A stretch of 64,000 nucleotides of DNA from Caprella mutica (taxonomy: Eukaryota > Arthropoda > Malacostraca > Amphipoda > Caprellidae), in assembly GCA_947561585.1 (NCBI GenBank), contig CANNZV010002362.1, positions 37,687-101,686 of the forward strand, in the 5' to 3' direction. Made by a program: the position numbers and the translations under genes. The first letter of the stretch is position 1. Each line of letters begins with the position of its first letter. Under the pieces are notes generated by a model. It saw only the letters and a program-made list of their open reading frames with translations. It was not told the DNA's origin and did not search any database. Shown one piece after another: positions 47,501-59,500 of the stretch.

Positions 47501-50500
47501 TAGCTGTATCACTAGCCATCAAAGCTCTGAAAATCCAGAATTGCAACCTATTGCTATATATAGACAACGAAGTAGCAAGGTTCACTATCACAAAGGGCCG
47601 CTCGAAATCGCACAAGCTTCTGCAAGAAATAAAACGCCTCATCAACCTATGTCTAGAGAAAAATATATTCCTCGTAGCCACTCGGATCCCATCGAAATTA
47701 AATGTGGTGGCGGACACATTAAGCAGGACCACACCACTACCAACAGAATGGTGCCTACCACGTCACGTTTTTCTAAAAATTTACGAGTGGTACGGACCCT
47801 TGAGCATAGACATGATGGCAACGCCACTCAATACGCAACTACCAATGTTCATCTCGCCTTTCCAACACCCACAAGCAGTAGCAACAAATGCGTTGACAGT
47901 GGATTGGAACAGATGGAACAACATCTACATATTTCCACCAGTGAGAATGATTCCTCAGCTCCTACCACATCTCCAATCCTTCAAGGGGAAAGGGATATTC
48001 ATAGCACCGTGGCAACCAACTGCAATATGGTTTGCAGGTCTGTTGAAAAAATCTGTAGAACATTTACACATAAGAGGACCGTTAGTTCAAACAATCCAAG
48101 GGCAAGACATAAAGTCCGTGTCCAATGGATGCGCAAAATGGACCGCTTATCGTTTTTAACCAAAATTCTGTCTGCAACTAGAGGAAGACTCTTGGCCACT
48201 AATTTAATAAAGGCTTACAGAAAATCATCTATGAAGCAAGCAGAAGCCCCATGGAAAGCATTCATTAAATGGCTTCCTATGAACTGTTTAGTAATAAACA
48301 AGAGGACAATCTTGCGCTTCCTATTATTTGCACATAAGAGACTCAAGTTATCTCCAAGGACAATTTTAAGTTATAAAACTTCACTTGCTTGGCCATTAAG
48401 CGAGGCATTTGGAATCAACTTCAAAGATAAAGACTTCTCACTGTTGATTAAGAGTCTTTTTCTACAAAACCCACCTAAACAACAACTAATTCCAAAGTGG
48501 TCATTGAATCATGCCCTCGAAAAAGTATCCAGCAAGGAATTTAGAGTCCAGTCTTCAATCGAGATGAAGCTGTATAAAGCCCTGTTCTTGACAGCACTAG
48601 CTAGTGGTAACAGGTCATCCGAATTGCACGCAATGTCTAGGTTAGGTATTATTGAAACTAACTCAAACATCACTATACCACTCCGCAAAAATTTTCTTTT
48701 TAAGAATCAAACTCACAACAAAACCCCACCTCCAGTGTGCTTTCCAAAACTCGGTAGTAATCATCCTCTATGTCCTGCATCAGCTATATCCCAATACGTG
48801 TCAGTTACACAAGATAATGATCACCACGGACATCTGTTTTTGCACCCAAAAACCGGTAAACCTCTGGGTGGTGGACGTATACATTACTGGATTTCAAAAG
48901 CCATTAGTAAAATAGATGGCAGTCTCAAAGGTCGTCCCCACGTCTTACGAAAGTTTGCATTTAGTGCTAGTTGGTCTAAAAGATTTCAAGAAATGTTGTT
49001 CTTAGAAGGAATGTTATATTTTTATTTCATTTTGTTTATGTTGTCAATAAAATAAATGGAAATTATACTACCATTTTGAAATACTTCCTTATATAAAACA
49101 TAAATACGTGGCATTAAAACTCAAGCACCTAGTGTCTCAGAGTGCCTCCATCCTTATACCTTTGGCTGTTCTAAAGAGATACGGCATATGGAATAAGTTT
49201 AACTTAGGACGAAGTATTGCTAACAAATATACTTTTTGAGCGAAGCGAAAAAGCTTCTATTTGTTAGCAATACGAGTCCTAAGTTAAACTATATTACCAC
49301 CTCCTCCCCCACTCTGAAACCTTTTGGTGGAGCCGCAATGATTTACGCGGGCTCACAGAACCCTAGCATCTCCAAATAAAGGGGCGGAGCTAAAAATGCT
49401 ACATCGCAGTACCATCAGATACTAAACAAATATGGTGCAATTACTCATTAGGACGGTTATAATACTAAGTGAATACCATAAATGAGCAAATTAATAGCAA
49501 TTAAACACTGAATTTAAGACAATTTCATTAAAATGGTCAAATAAACGTAATAATGGGAAAATAAAGTAAGTCCTACGGCATATGGAATAAGTTTAACTTA
49601 GGACTCGTATTGCTAACAAATAGAAGCTTTTTCGCTTCGCTCAAAAAGTATATTTATTCCTGTTAGGATCCTGTTATTCTAGTTTTAGATACTCATAACT
49701 CAATACATAATGCATAATATTCATAATTTAATTTAATTTATTAGGGGGTTTAACGTCTGCTTCGGAACCAAAGGCCATATCGCTGACGTCAAAAGGAAAT
49801 TAAATACAAAGGGACTGGAAGAAGCAGTCAGAGAGGAAAGTGGCTCCATGAACAAAGTCACTTACCACCGTCGGTGACAATGCTCATGGATGCAGAAAAG
49901 CTACTCCGTGAATACAGTCACTTACCAAGGAATGTGACGAAACGGGACACAAGCACCGGTGGCTGCACTCACGAATGGAAGAGGAAAATGAAGAGGTGAT
50001 AGTAAATGAAGCCTACGAGCCTACCTAACACAAAAATCTAAGACCTCGGAGTTGAAGAGCATAACCCTAGCGCTATCCTCTAAAACTGCAAGTAGCGTTA
50101 AAAAAATGATAAACATGGTAAGAATGAAAAAAGACAATCCATAATCCAAATTACAACAGTTCGGGGCCCAAGGGACGCCACCCCCCTTCTCTTCCATTCA
50201 CTACAGACAGCTTCAGGATAGAGCCCCTGTGGGCCATAATATTCATAGAGGTAATTAGTAACTTAAAGAAACAGTCAACCCGGGTGGCATATCTAATTTT
50301 ATAACTATTATCAATAGATAAATATTCTTTATGTGCTCATATGAAATGTTTCGGTGTAAGTCACAATTATATTAATATATATTTACACCTGGCTAATAAT
50401 ATAATAGTGTAAAAAAATATGAAATATCATCAAATATATCCCATAAACACTTTAAAATACAAAATAAAGCAATTAGTGGACTAATTGTCTGTGGACGAAA

Positions 50501-53500
50501 TGACCGTTGGACGAAATGACCGTGGATGAGATGTCCTAGACCCATGAATGAGAGTTGAGATATATCATAGGCCATGTACTTGATGCCTTTAATTGTGTAC
50601 AAGGAGCATTCAGTTTTGCTGAAGTCTCAATATTTGTAATGTTTAAAGTGGAAGAGAGGGGTAGATGGCTGAGGAAGATGATACACTTGCCATGTTCGGA
50701 CTTCAGTTGGAAGATGAGAATGTGGATTAGCACCATAGGGATACTGGCCCTGTTGGGTTGCCACATGATGAACAAGACGTTGCAAAAATTATTTTGTAAT
50801 TACTGAGGTTTGGTATGTTTTCCCAATCAGGGTACGCTCTGATTTGTCTGACCATGAACATTGTAGCTCCTGAAGATACGGCGAGTGACATACTATCTAC
50901 TGAAGTAAAGGTTGACCTACTATCTGCTGCATCCATATGTGAAGTGAAGGTAGCATATCTGAAGATGGAAAACATAAAATGCTCTAGGCAGATAGGGATC
51001 TTTTAAGAGATTGCTTGTGGCTGCGCAGAGTGGGCGTAATGTCAAATTCGATAATATACATGCATGAATTGTCGCAAACTAAATTTTCACCGTCAGATTC
51101 TAGTGGAAATAGACAGACCATAGGCAAGCACTACATTTGGTCAACTTGGTGATATTTTGTCAAAAATGAGATGAGCCATTTCGAGTCATGAACTAGAATC
51201 GATGTCCAATTTGACAGATATATGACGTCTTAATCAAGTCTGAAACCCACTAAAAAAGAAATGGGACGTTAGTTTTCAACCGATCAGAAGAGTCGGGCAT
51301 GCAGCGTTTCTGAAAACCAGGTGGATCTAGTAAGATTCTTTATGGAACTACTAATACACAATGCTGACAAAATGCTTTTTGGTTGTGAATTCATATCAGC
51401 AGAAGAATTTGATGATCTTCTAGGTGTGGTCCTCAACCGATAGTGACGTGAAGCAATTCCCGGGAAATCACGAAGAGCTGCTACTCATTTGATATTACAC
51501 GCTGCAGATTCATGTAAGGCCGGCTACGGCAAGACAGTTATATCATGCGGGAAAATTTATGCGATGGTCATCGCCTTACATTTCATAGATATTCTGAGTA
51601 AGGAAGTGTGGATGACTGCGGGGACAAATAAAGATAGAAAATACATTCCGGGTTATTCATCAAATTACACCATCAATGCCATTCATACGCAACTTTACAT
51701 GCTTTCATGAACTGATTGGGATCGACACCACTAGTCGTTCGCTGAAAAAACACAAAAATACATGTTTGAAAGTATTCATGAGAACGACAAAGCCTCGTTA
51801 CTGAAGGATCTTGGGGAAAAAGCGTTCCATCGAGTGACTACCAATTAAATGAAAGTGATGAAAAAATTTATATGTAGTCCAACGAGAAATGTGAATCTGG
51901 CAACCAAGTTCGTCTGAAGATATTTGTGAAGGAAAGAAATCGCTGAATGGTTTAACCACCTACTCAGGATGCCCTCAACGAACATATAGTCCACGCTCAC
52001 TGTCAGAACTATGTCTGGAAGCAGTCTCTTGTGGCTTCTCAAAAGATTCAATCTCTTACCATCTCCGATTGAATAGAAGGTAATGGAGAATTGGTTCTAC
52101 ACAAACTGGGAATATTTGCAGCTGCATCGGGGGAGATAATTGGGGGAAAGCTACTAACTTAAAAATCTCAGATGGATTTTTTCTATGGCTCTGCTCACTT
52201 TTTACTAAATGCTCTTATCCAATTTACTCTGAAACGAAAAAAATATGAGTATATTTGTACAGTAATTGTAACTGCTCTCTCTACATACACTTAAAGGGGG
52301 AATTCGGGATGCTTGAAGAAGGGTGGTGGGTGAAAATGTCTGAAAAAAGTTTGGGAACCAATAGTTTAGATGAATATAATTTATACTTTATATTTAATAT
52401 TGAAGGGATTTTGTTTTATTGCACTGGTAGAAAAACCGGTTTCTGTGGATTATTTTCATATTTTTCGTTTTACAAATGTCTTGAGAAAATTTAGTATGAA
52501 ATTAGAAATTTGGCTATTTTGAGAAAAACCTTAAATTTTCAAACGGCTCCCAAAGGGTTAATATAAAAGATTTCCGTTTGTTTTAAAAACTGTCCACTTT
52601 TATACTAGTCCAAATAAAAACGTCGACCATTATATACGAGTTTGGCAGAAGATTTTCCATTTTAGTGGTCACGCATTTTCAGCATGACCCTTATGACGTC
52701 ATTATTTGACCTCTCCTGACCATGAAAGTGGACCAATCACAATTACATTTAAATTGTCTTGTAGATACTATCTAATGCTTTCTTTTGAGTGTTTAAACAT
52801 CTTTTTATGTTAAGTATTTACCTTTTTAGATCAATTTTCGTATATCTCACTCCGAAATATTTACAAATTTCAGCTTTTTACCTTTTTAACAAAATGACCA
52901 GAAAGGGATTTTTTCGTGGTACATCCACCCAGGTGATGTGTGGGACCCTATAACTGATCAAACTAGGGTAGATGTACCTCTCTACCCAAAAATGATTTTT
53001 AAATTTTCATTTTGGATTCTGCCTCTCTACTAATTCAGATTTCATCAAGAAAATTTAATTTTGATTAAATTCTTTGAAACCAAGACTCCATGGTATGAAG
53101 CAGATGTAAAAAAGACTCCTGGTGGATATTATCATCATGAAGTACAGAAATCACAACATCGATGCTCCGTCATGCCTCATCCTGATCTTACCACAACTCC
53201 CAAGCCTCGATTGAAGATTTACTTCGTTGTTTGTTGGCGAATAGTTTTGATAGATCTGAGCCAAGAAACAAGGTTATTGACACCAGTCCAGTCTCACTGT
53301 TTTCTTTAGTGTAGAGAGCTCTTTGCATTGAGTGCAGTCTCTCACCAACAGGCGTTTCTCATGATTGATACAGTTAGTGTTGTAGACAAGAGTGATGCTC
53401 CGTACAATTAAAACAATCAGCTATCACTCATTGTATAATTGATTGATATATTTATGAATTATCTTGAACATATAAAAGTGATTAGGAAACGAAATGCATC

Positions 53501-56500
53501 GTATTATTGGTATATGGGAAATGACAATTTATGTAGCTACCTGTGCAATTTTTTTGTGCCGAGTCATTCTTCCTATGTGCTATAAATTGCATTTTGAGTA
53601 GTTTTTTAGAACAGGAAGGTGAGAGAGACAGAGATCTGGTAAGAATAGTCCGTGCAGCTACTTATAAAGAGCTGACTGGCTGTGACGGCTGATTGCCTGA
53701 GCAAATTAGCTATAGCTAACTTGTAATAAGTTAGTTAGGTACACAGATCTAGTCTCGGAGATAAACCAAGACATTAATCAATGACTTGCTTATAATAATT
53801 AGAGATGAAACCTAATAGGAAAATGACGAAATGTGAGAAGTAAATTTACCTTGATTTGCCCAGCCTAATAAGTAGCCATGTCCTGGATTTTTAAAGCCTT
53901 CAATATCCTTTTCTAGCTCCTTGTACATATTTCTCAAACTGAAAAAAGTAATAGAATTAGATAATTTATTTTATATAGCTAACCAACACTGCATAAAATT
54001 TTAATTGGTAGCTATAATAAATGAACTTAGCTATAACAAACAGGCAACAAACATTAGATAGGAAATCGTAATCTCATTTTTTAAATAATAGCTGTTAAAG
54101 TTCATAATAACATTGAAGATTAATAGCAATTTGTAGGTATAATATTGTTCATGATGGATTTGCCCTTTTCCAAATGATAATATCTTAGAAGAGGATGAAT
54201 TTTAAAATTGAACAAATAAGCTAATTATTTCTGTGCTTATAAACGAGATAAAATTCGAACAATAGCTAGTGAAAAAATAATTTTGAAAATTAAAAATTCT
54301 TTAGACACAGATCACAATTAGGCTAGTCCCCAATTATATTTACAAATAAAAGCCATACAAAATATTCTTCTGCTTTTTAGAATATTATAAATGAAAAATA
54401 GATTAGCTAAATTAAAATCAAGTATAAAATATAACATCAATTCCCTGAAGAGTGAGACAGTAAAAGATTTTGTTGGGGTACACACTTAATCTTCATAAGC
54501 CCCTCTATACCATGTTCTCCAGGCTCAAGGTACATAGCAAGTGTTTACCTTGGCGGAGTTTTGACACCAGGCTGTACACTAAAACATAATCCTGTGTGGA
54601 ATGAGAAACAAGAGTAATTTATTATGTGGAACAGGAACGCCTCTCAATTAACTACCACATTAAAAAAACCTTAATCTTAACATACAAATCAAGAAAGTAT
54701 GACTGTATGAATGAAAAGCTTGTTATTAAATAAGGTAGCTACTAGACTTGAAGATAAAACATAACACTTATTCCTACTCAGTAAAAGCACATTTAAATAA
54801 GCATAGCTACATTAAATAATCAAAACCACAAATACAAGAATGTTGGTAGATCACTGACCATGAGCTTGTCCTGGGCCATGGTAAGGATCCTGACCTAGAA
54901 TGACCACTTTCACATCTTCCACATCACAAGTGCGAGTCCATGAGAACACATCTTCCTCACTCGGAAAAATCTTATTCTTTATGCGTTCTGCCGTCACAAA
55001 CTCTGACAACTGGAGAGGAAATTGGAAAAATATAAGTAAGATTGTAAGAATGGTGAGCAAATCATAACAGCTACTAGTTACAGAATAATTGAATTCCCTT
55101 TAAAACTGATTCTTAATTCACCAAGACGAGCCTAATCACTGATGTCAAAAATAAATAAAACTGGAGATTTTGTGTAGAAAGTTTTCCATTCCATCTTTGT
55201 GGGTAGCTAGTTATTATTTATTTTGCTTAATAAGATAATATTTTCCCATTAAAAACAAGAGCTAAATATTATTTAACTTACTTTTTTGAAATATGGCTGT
55301 TCAAATTCTGTTTTCAGTGCATCATACCAGGATTTGCCAATAGAAGAGTTCAGAATTTTCTCTGAGGCCAACTGCAAATGGAAATTATCAGAATTTTAGG
55401 TAGCTAGCTGAAAATATATATATGGTAGCTACATTATGAAGAATTCAGATTAGACTTTTGTAAGAACATATTTAATGAAAAGTGGTGCAGTTATAAAATT
55501 GAATAGATAGATAATTATTTAAGCAGTTATCTATATAAAGAAACGAAAATTTAAAAAGAAATTGTACTATGACTTAGGAGTAAATTAAGTTTCCATAGGT
55601 TACTAATAAGCTTGTTATAGTTAGCAGGCTTTGATATAATTTCTATAGCTGAGAACATTTTCATGAAATAAACGAAATATGAAACTACTTACCTCAATTT
55701 TCTTTGAACTCTTCTCTACAACCTGCTTGGAAGCATCTGTTGTGAATTGTAAAGTAGCTAATTAATTTAGTGAAACAGAGTACAATAAAAAGTAACAAAA
55801 AAACAGCATCATAAATAAATACCCAATTTTCCACTTTGTGCCACTTCACTTTTCAAAACCTCAGGTTTTTCCTAAAAAAAATGAACCCAAATTAATAATA
55901 TATGCAAAACGATACTCATTCAGAATGTCTAATTAAATGAAAAATAAAGAATCAATCACAAATACCTGATTTGTTAATTGATCTGTTGTTTCATTTTGAA
56001 GATTTTCCTTGTCCTTGGTATTAGTAGTACCTGAAAAAAAATATTATTGTGAGATTACAGAAAAATAATTGATAGAGCACTTTTAACTAGCTATTTATAA
56101 ATATTTCTGCATAGAAACCAGAGAAAAAGAAAAGTCCTTAATCAAGACCAGTAAATTGTGAAGAGGTATTTATGCAGATGCCTATGTCGTGGATAAACAA
56201 ACCACGATTTTGAACCATTATTATATTTTATATGCTAGCGTTTATCCTTAAATAGTATTCTGAATTTATTTTAATTTAGAAGAAAATTGTCCATATCCTG
56301 TGTAGGCGATCCTAGATAATTTATTCTATGAGTAGCTAGTAAGATTCGGCTGCCTCAGAGTCAATAAATATTTTAGAATAGTCTTCTTGTGATCCTGATT
56401 GGAAGTTTTGTTTAAAAAGTTAAAGTTGTCTGTGAATTAATTTAGTGGCGATGGGATTAATGATGGTTGGGGTATATCAAATCGGGATACTAGGTCATGT

Positions 56501-59500
56501 GTGATCTGTGGTCGGGATATAATCATTTCAGCTTGTGCCCTATGCATTTAATTAATATGGTTTCGGTAGTTGGGTTATTATGTGGTGATTGAGGTACACA
56601 CCCCTAATTTCTTATTTATAGTGCTGTTTAGTAATTTTGTATCGTGCGTTAATTAGGCTATATGTAGCCCCCTTAGTTATTCTTACCCTACTTCTTAATG
56701 ATTGTGGATTAAACTTATAATACATTGTTAGCCTTATTCGGGGAATAGGTAGGTAGTTCGTTGTGAATTGGTTGGTGGTGATTTTGTTTAAACCGGTGAA
56801 TCTGTGTGAAATTTTGTGAAGTGCAAGTTAACATTTTTCACATATCCTTTCCGGTTACAGATCTAGTTAAGAGATTTAAGATTGAATCATGTATTAATCC
56901 CAATTCAAACTGTAACGGAGTGAAACGACCTTTGGTTCCATAGTCAAATTCACTGCCAGTAAATTTTAAATTGTTTTATTCTTTGCTGTATGAAGGTAGA
57001 TTGAATTTTAGTAGATGCGACATTTTTGTAGAAATTACTTAATTCTTGTAATCGTGTTACAGGCACGTTGATACTACACTTGTGGAAGAATAATAAAGAA
57101 TAGAGAAGACAAAAATTATTTCCCTTTCCAAGTGACAGCCTACATGCACCTATCGAGGAATGTATAGAAAATAAGAGGGTGATACAAGTAGCTTTGATAG
57201 TATGTTTAAATGTATTTACTCTAATACTATTACTATGTCAATAATAGCTGTCAAATTAATTAAGATAAATTTCTAGATAATGTCAGCCCTATCATTATCT
57301 AAGCTGGTAATCTACTAGGTTCCTACATAATGGCAGCCCTGTCATTAACTAGAAAGCTGGTAATTTACCAGCTTCCTAAATAATGACTGATTCTGTATCA
57401 GCTTCCTAGTTAACGACAGCATTCTACACATTATTAAAACTTTTCAAGTTAATGACAGCCTTCTATACATTGCCGTATCCAAGTTACGACACAATACTAT
57501 ATCTTTCCAAAGGTAGCTCAATGAAATTTCTCTTCAAAATGCAGAAAATAGGTCGGAAAGTAGATTATGAAGGTTAGTTATGTTCCTCAGAAGATTTGGG
57601 AATTAAGACAGTGCTATTCATGCTACTTGAAAATATGTAAGAACTATGGAAAAGTGAAAAAAAAAACATGCAAAAGTTATGTTTTTGTTTAGGCCCCCTT
57701 CACACTTGCATTTCTCAATGCCGCCTTTGAAAAAATGCTCATGGCAAAAAATTTAGCTGCATTTGATTTTAACTGAGCCCTTCACACCAAGGTTCATAGA
57801 CTATAACAGGTTAAACGAATAGAAATAGTACGAAATGTTACTAAGAGCCGAGTCTACAAATTCTTTATATGAAAACCTATTCTTTAGATTAAAAACTATG
57901 AAACCTATGTTACAAATAATTGACATTTTACATTGTTTATTTCTTATTTTATTATTGCAATATTAGGTTTGTTCTTATTTTATTATTGCAATATTAGGTT
58001 TGTTCTTATTTTAGGCTTTTAGCTACAGTAATTAAGGCAGATGAAAATGTTGACCCGTGACCATTAATCAACGGACAACGACGTGAATAGTAGTTAGCTT
58101 TTTGTTCTTTTAACAGTGGTAATAACCATTTCTTTGAAATATATTTTATACCATTCGACAGATTATTAAATTCTAAAGAATTCTATTCTGACTCACGCCC
58201 GAGTTTAATCTATCATTTAAAAGATATTCAAGAAGAAAGACAGAAATGGTTCCTTCCATTGCTAATTGTCGTAGTGAATAGCAGTTAGTTTTTGTTGGTT
58301 TAGCAGTGATAACCATTTCATTGAAATATTTTTTGTACCATTCGATAGATTATTAAATTCTAAAGAATTCTATTCTGACTCACGCGCAAGTTTAATCTAC
58401 CGTTTAAGAGATATTCAAGAAAGAAGATAGAAAATGTTGTTTTCTCAATGGCAATTTTTTCCCCATTCGTTTAACCTGTTATAGTCTATGAACCTTGCTT
58501 CACACTTACGCTTTTTTTTCCAGCATTTTTTCTACCACAAGTGTGAGGGGCTCCGTTAAAATCAATTGCAGCTAAACCTTTTGCCATAAGCATTTTTTGA
58601 AGGCGGCTTTGAGAAATGCAAGTGTGAAAGGTGCCTAAGTGAATACTTTTTAGTGCATTAACCATTAAATTCTTTTTATTATTTTCTATGAAATAAAGTC
58701 GTATTATCATTAGTTAATTGTTTAACCTAATCTCGTATAAAAGTTTTAATATTCTAGAGAAGGCTGTCATTAACTAGCGAGCTGATATAGTAGAATCTGT
58801 CCAGCTTCCTAGTCAATAATAGGGCTGTCATTAACTAGGAATTTACTGTAATACATAATCATCATTAAAAACTAATAATGATCCACTTACCTACAAAATC
58901 TCAATAACCCAAGGTAGGTAGCTACTTAACTAGGTATCAATTATGATTCAATTAACACTAACTGGTTGACATTTAATTTGTCTACAGATCAGATTTTTTT
59001 CTTATATAAATAAGTAGCTACCATTACAGAAGTATGACAAAGCTGAGTATCTATGCCATATATTATAGTCAGAGATAAATATATACAATCTGCTGCTTAA
59101 GCCGATGATACACTAGCAGCAATTGCTGCATTGGTTGCGGCCAGCAATTCATGCAGCCGGCCACATGGTTGCTTTCAAGCAGCAATGACATCCATTTGCG
59201 AAGATCCAACATGTAAGATTTGCACCGCATTCAGTGTGGCTGCAGCGGTTAACCGGGGAGGTATTGTTCCTCGTCACTCCTCAATATATTTTTACCGGAA
59301 TTTTAGTGGAGAAGACTCAAATTCTCAGCGTTGTGACTGCTGCTGTAATAACTGTAGTGTATCAAGTTCACCCTGTCTCCACGAGTGCATGCATGAATTG
59401 CAGGCCGCATCAATGCAGCAATTGCTGCTAGTGTATCATCAGCTTTAGACTATTCTTCATCTACTTTTGCTACCAAACAATAACACTAGAAACGATTTTA

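Larger units (their letters stand above)
40825..49655 (+). mobile_element. DIRS1-type tyrosine-recombinase retrotransposon, structurally complete
   Basis: An 8.8-kb element with inverted terminal repeats (40831-41118 and 49331-49624), a right-terminal extension (49625-49649), and an internal complementary region (49181-49290). It carries gag, RT/RNase H and tyrosine recombinase on +. The internal complementary region is the reverse complement of the right end joined to the left end, as expected for the DIRS circular-intermediate model. ATATTT occurs at both boundaries (40825-40830 and 49650-49655) and once in the complementary region's junction. That fits recombination of a circle with an ATATTT target and no conventional target duplication. 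It is inserted in the element at 40302-50543, inside UNG intron 9. Confidence 0.93.
40302..50543. mobile_element. Nested TIR element with GGACAAAATGTCC-type ends
   Basis: Left terminal region TGTGGGACATTTTTCCACGG continues to GGACAATTTGTCC and GAATTGCTTTATTTTGTAT. The right end, on the reverse strand, carries GGTCATTTCGTCC (twice), GACAATTAGTCC and CTAATTGCTTTATTTTGTAT, so about 80 bp of TIR with an extra motif copy on the right. ATGAATGAG lies just outside both ends (40293-40301 and 50544-50552), a possible 9-bp target duplication as seen in MULE-type elements. It holds a fragment of the 28516 family, the DIRS element and repeat R1. No transposase was found. The boundaries are my inference. 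Confidence 0.45.
39512..53032. mobile_element. Long-TIR DNA transposon carrying a PIN-like ORF, with later insertions
   Basis: The ends read TAGTAGAGAGGCAGA inward from both sides. The inverted repeats continue for about 650-700 bp: left 39512-about 40200 against right about 52380-53032. Examples are GTAGAGAGGTACATC, GTCAAATAATGACGTCATAAGGGTCATG and TATTTGGACTAGTATAAAAG and their reverse complements. Flanks show ATT on both sides (39509-39511, 53033-53035), a candidate 3-bp duplication; TA is an alternative reading. Without the nested insertion at 40302-50543 the element is about 3.3 kb. It contains the frame-broken ORF at 50555-52250. I cannot assign it to a named superfamily. Confidence 0.75.

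Noticed and set aside
46335..48120. Separate protein domain in the first 600 codons of the recombinase frame
   Set aside because: I see no recognisable domain; it reads as a shadow of RT. The openness itself is reported as a finding.
53061..53309. 82-codon plus-strand ORF in UNG intron 9
   Set aside because: No recognisable feature; it may be antisense to a decayed DIRS gag.
58486..58710. Minus-strand 74-codon ORF
   Set aside because: It falls across the arm of the MITE at 57691-58636.
59131..59448. Plus-strand 105-codon ORF
   Set aside because: It lies wholly within the PIF-like MITE and includes both its TIRs.
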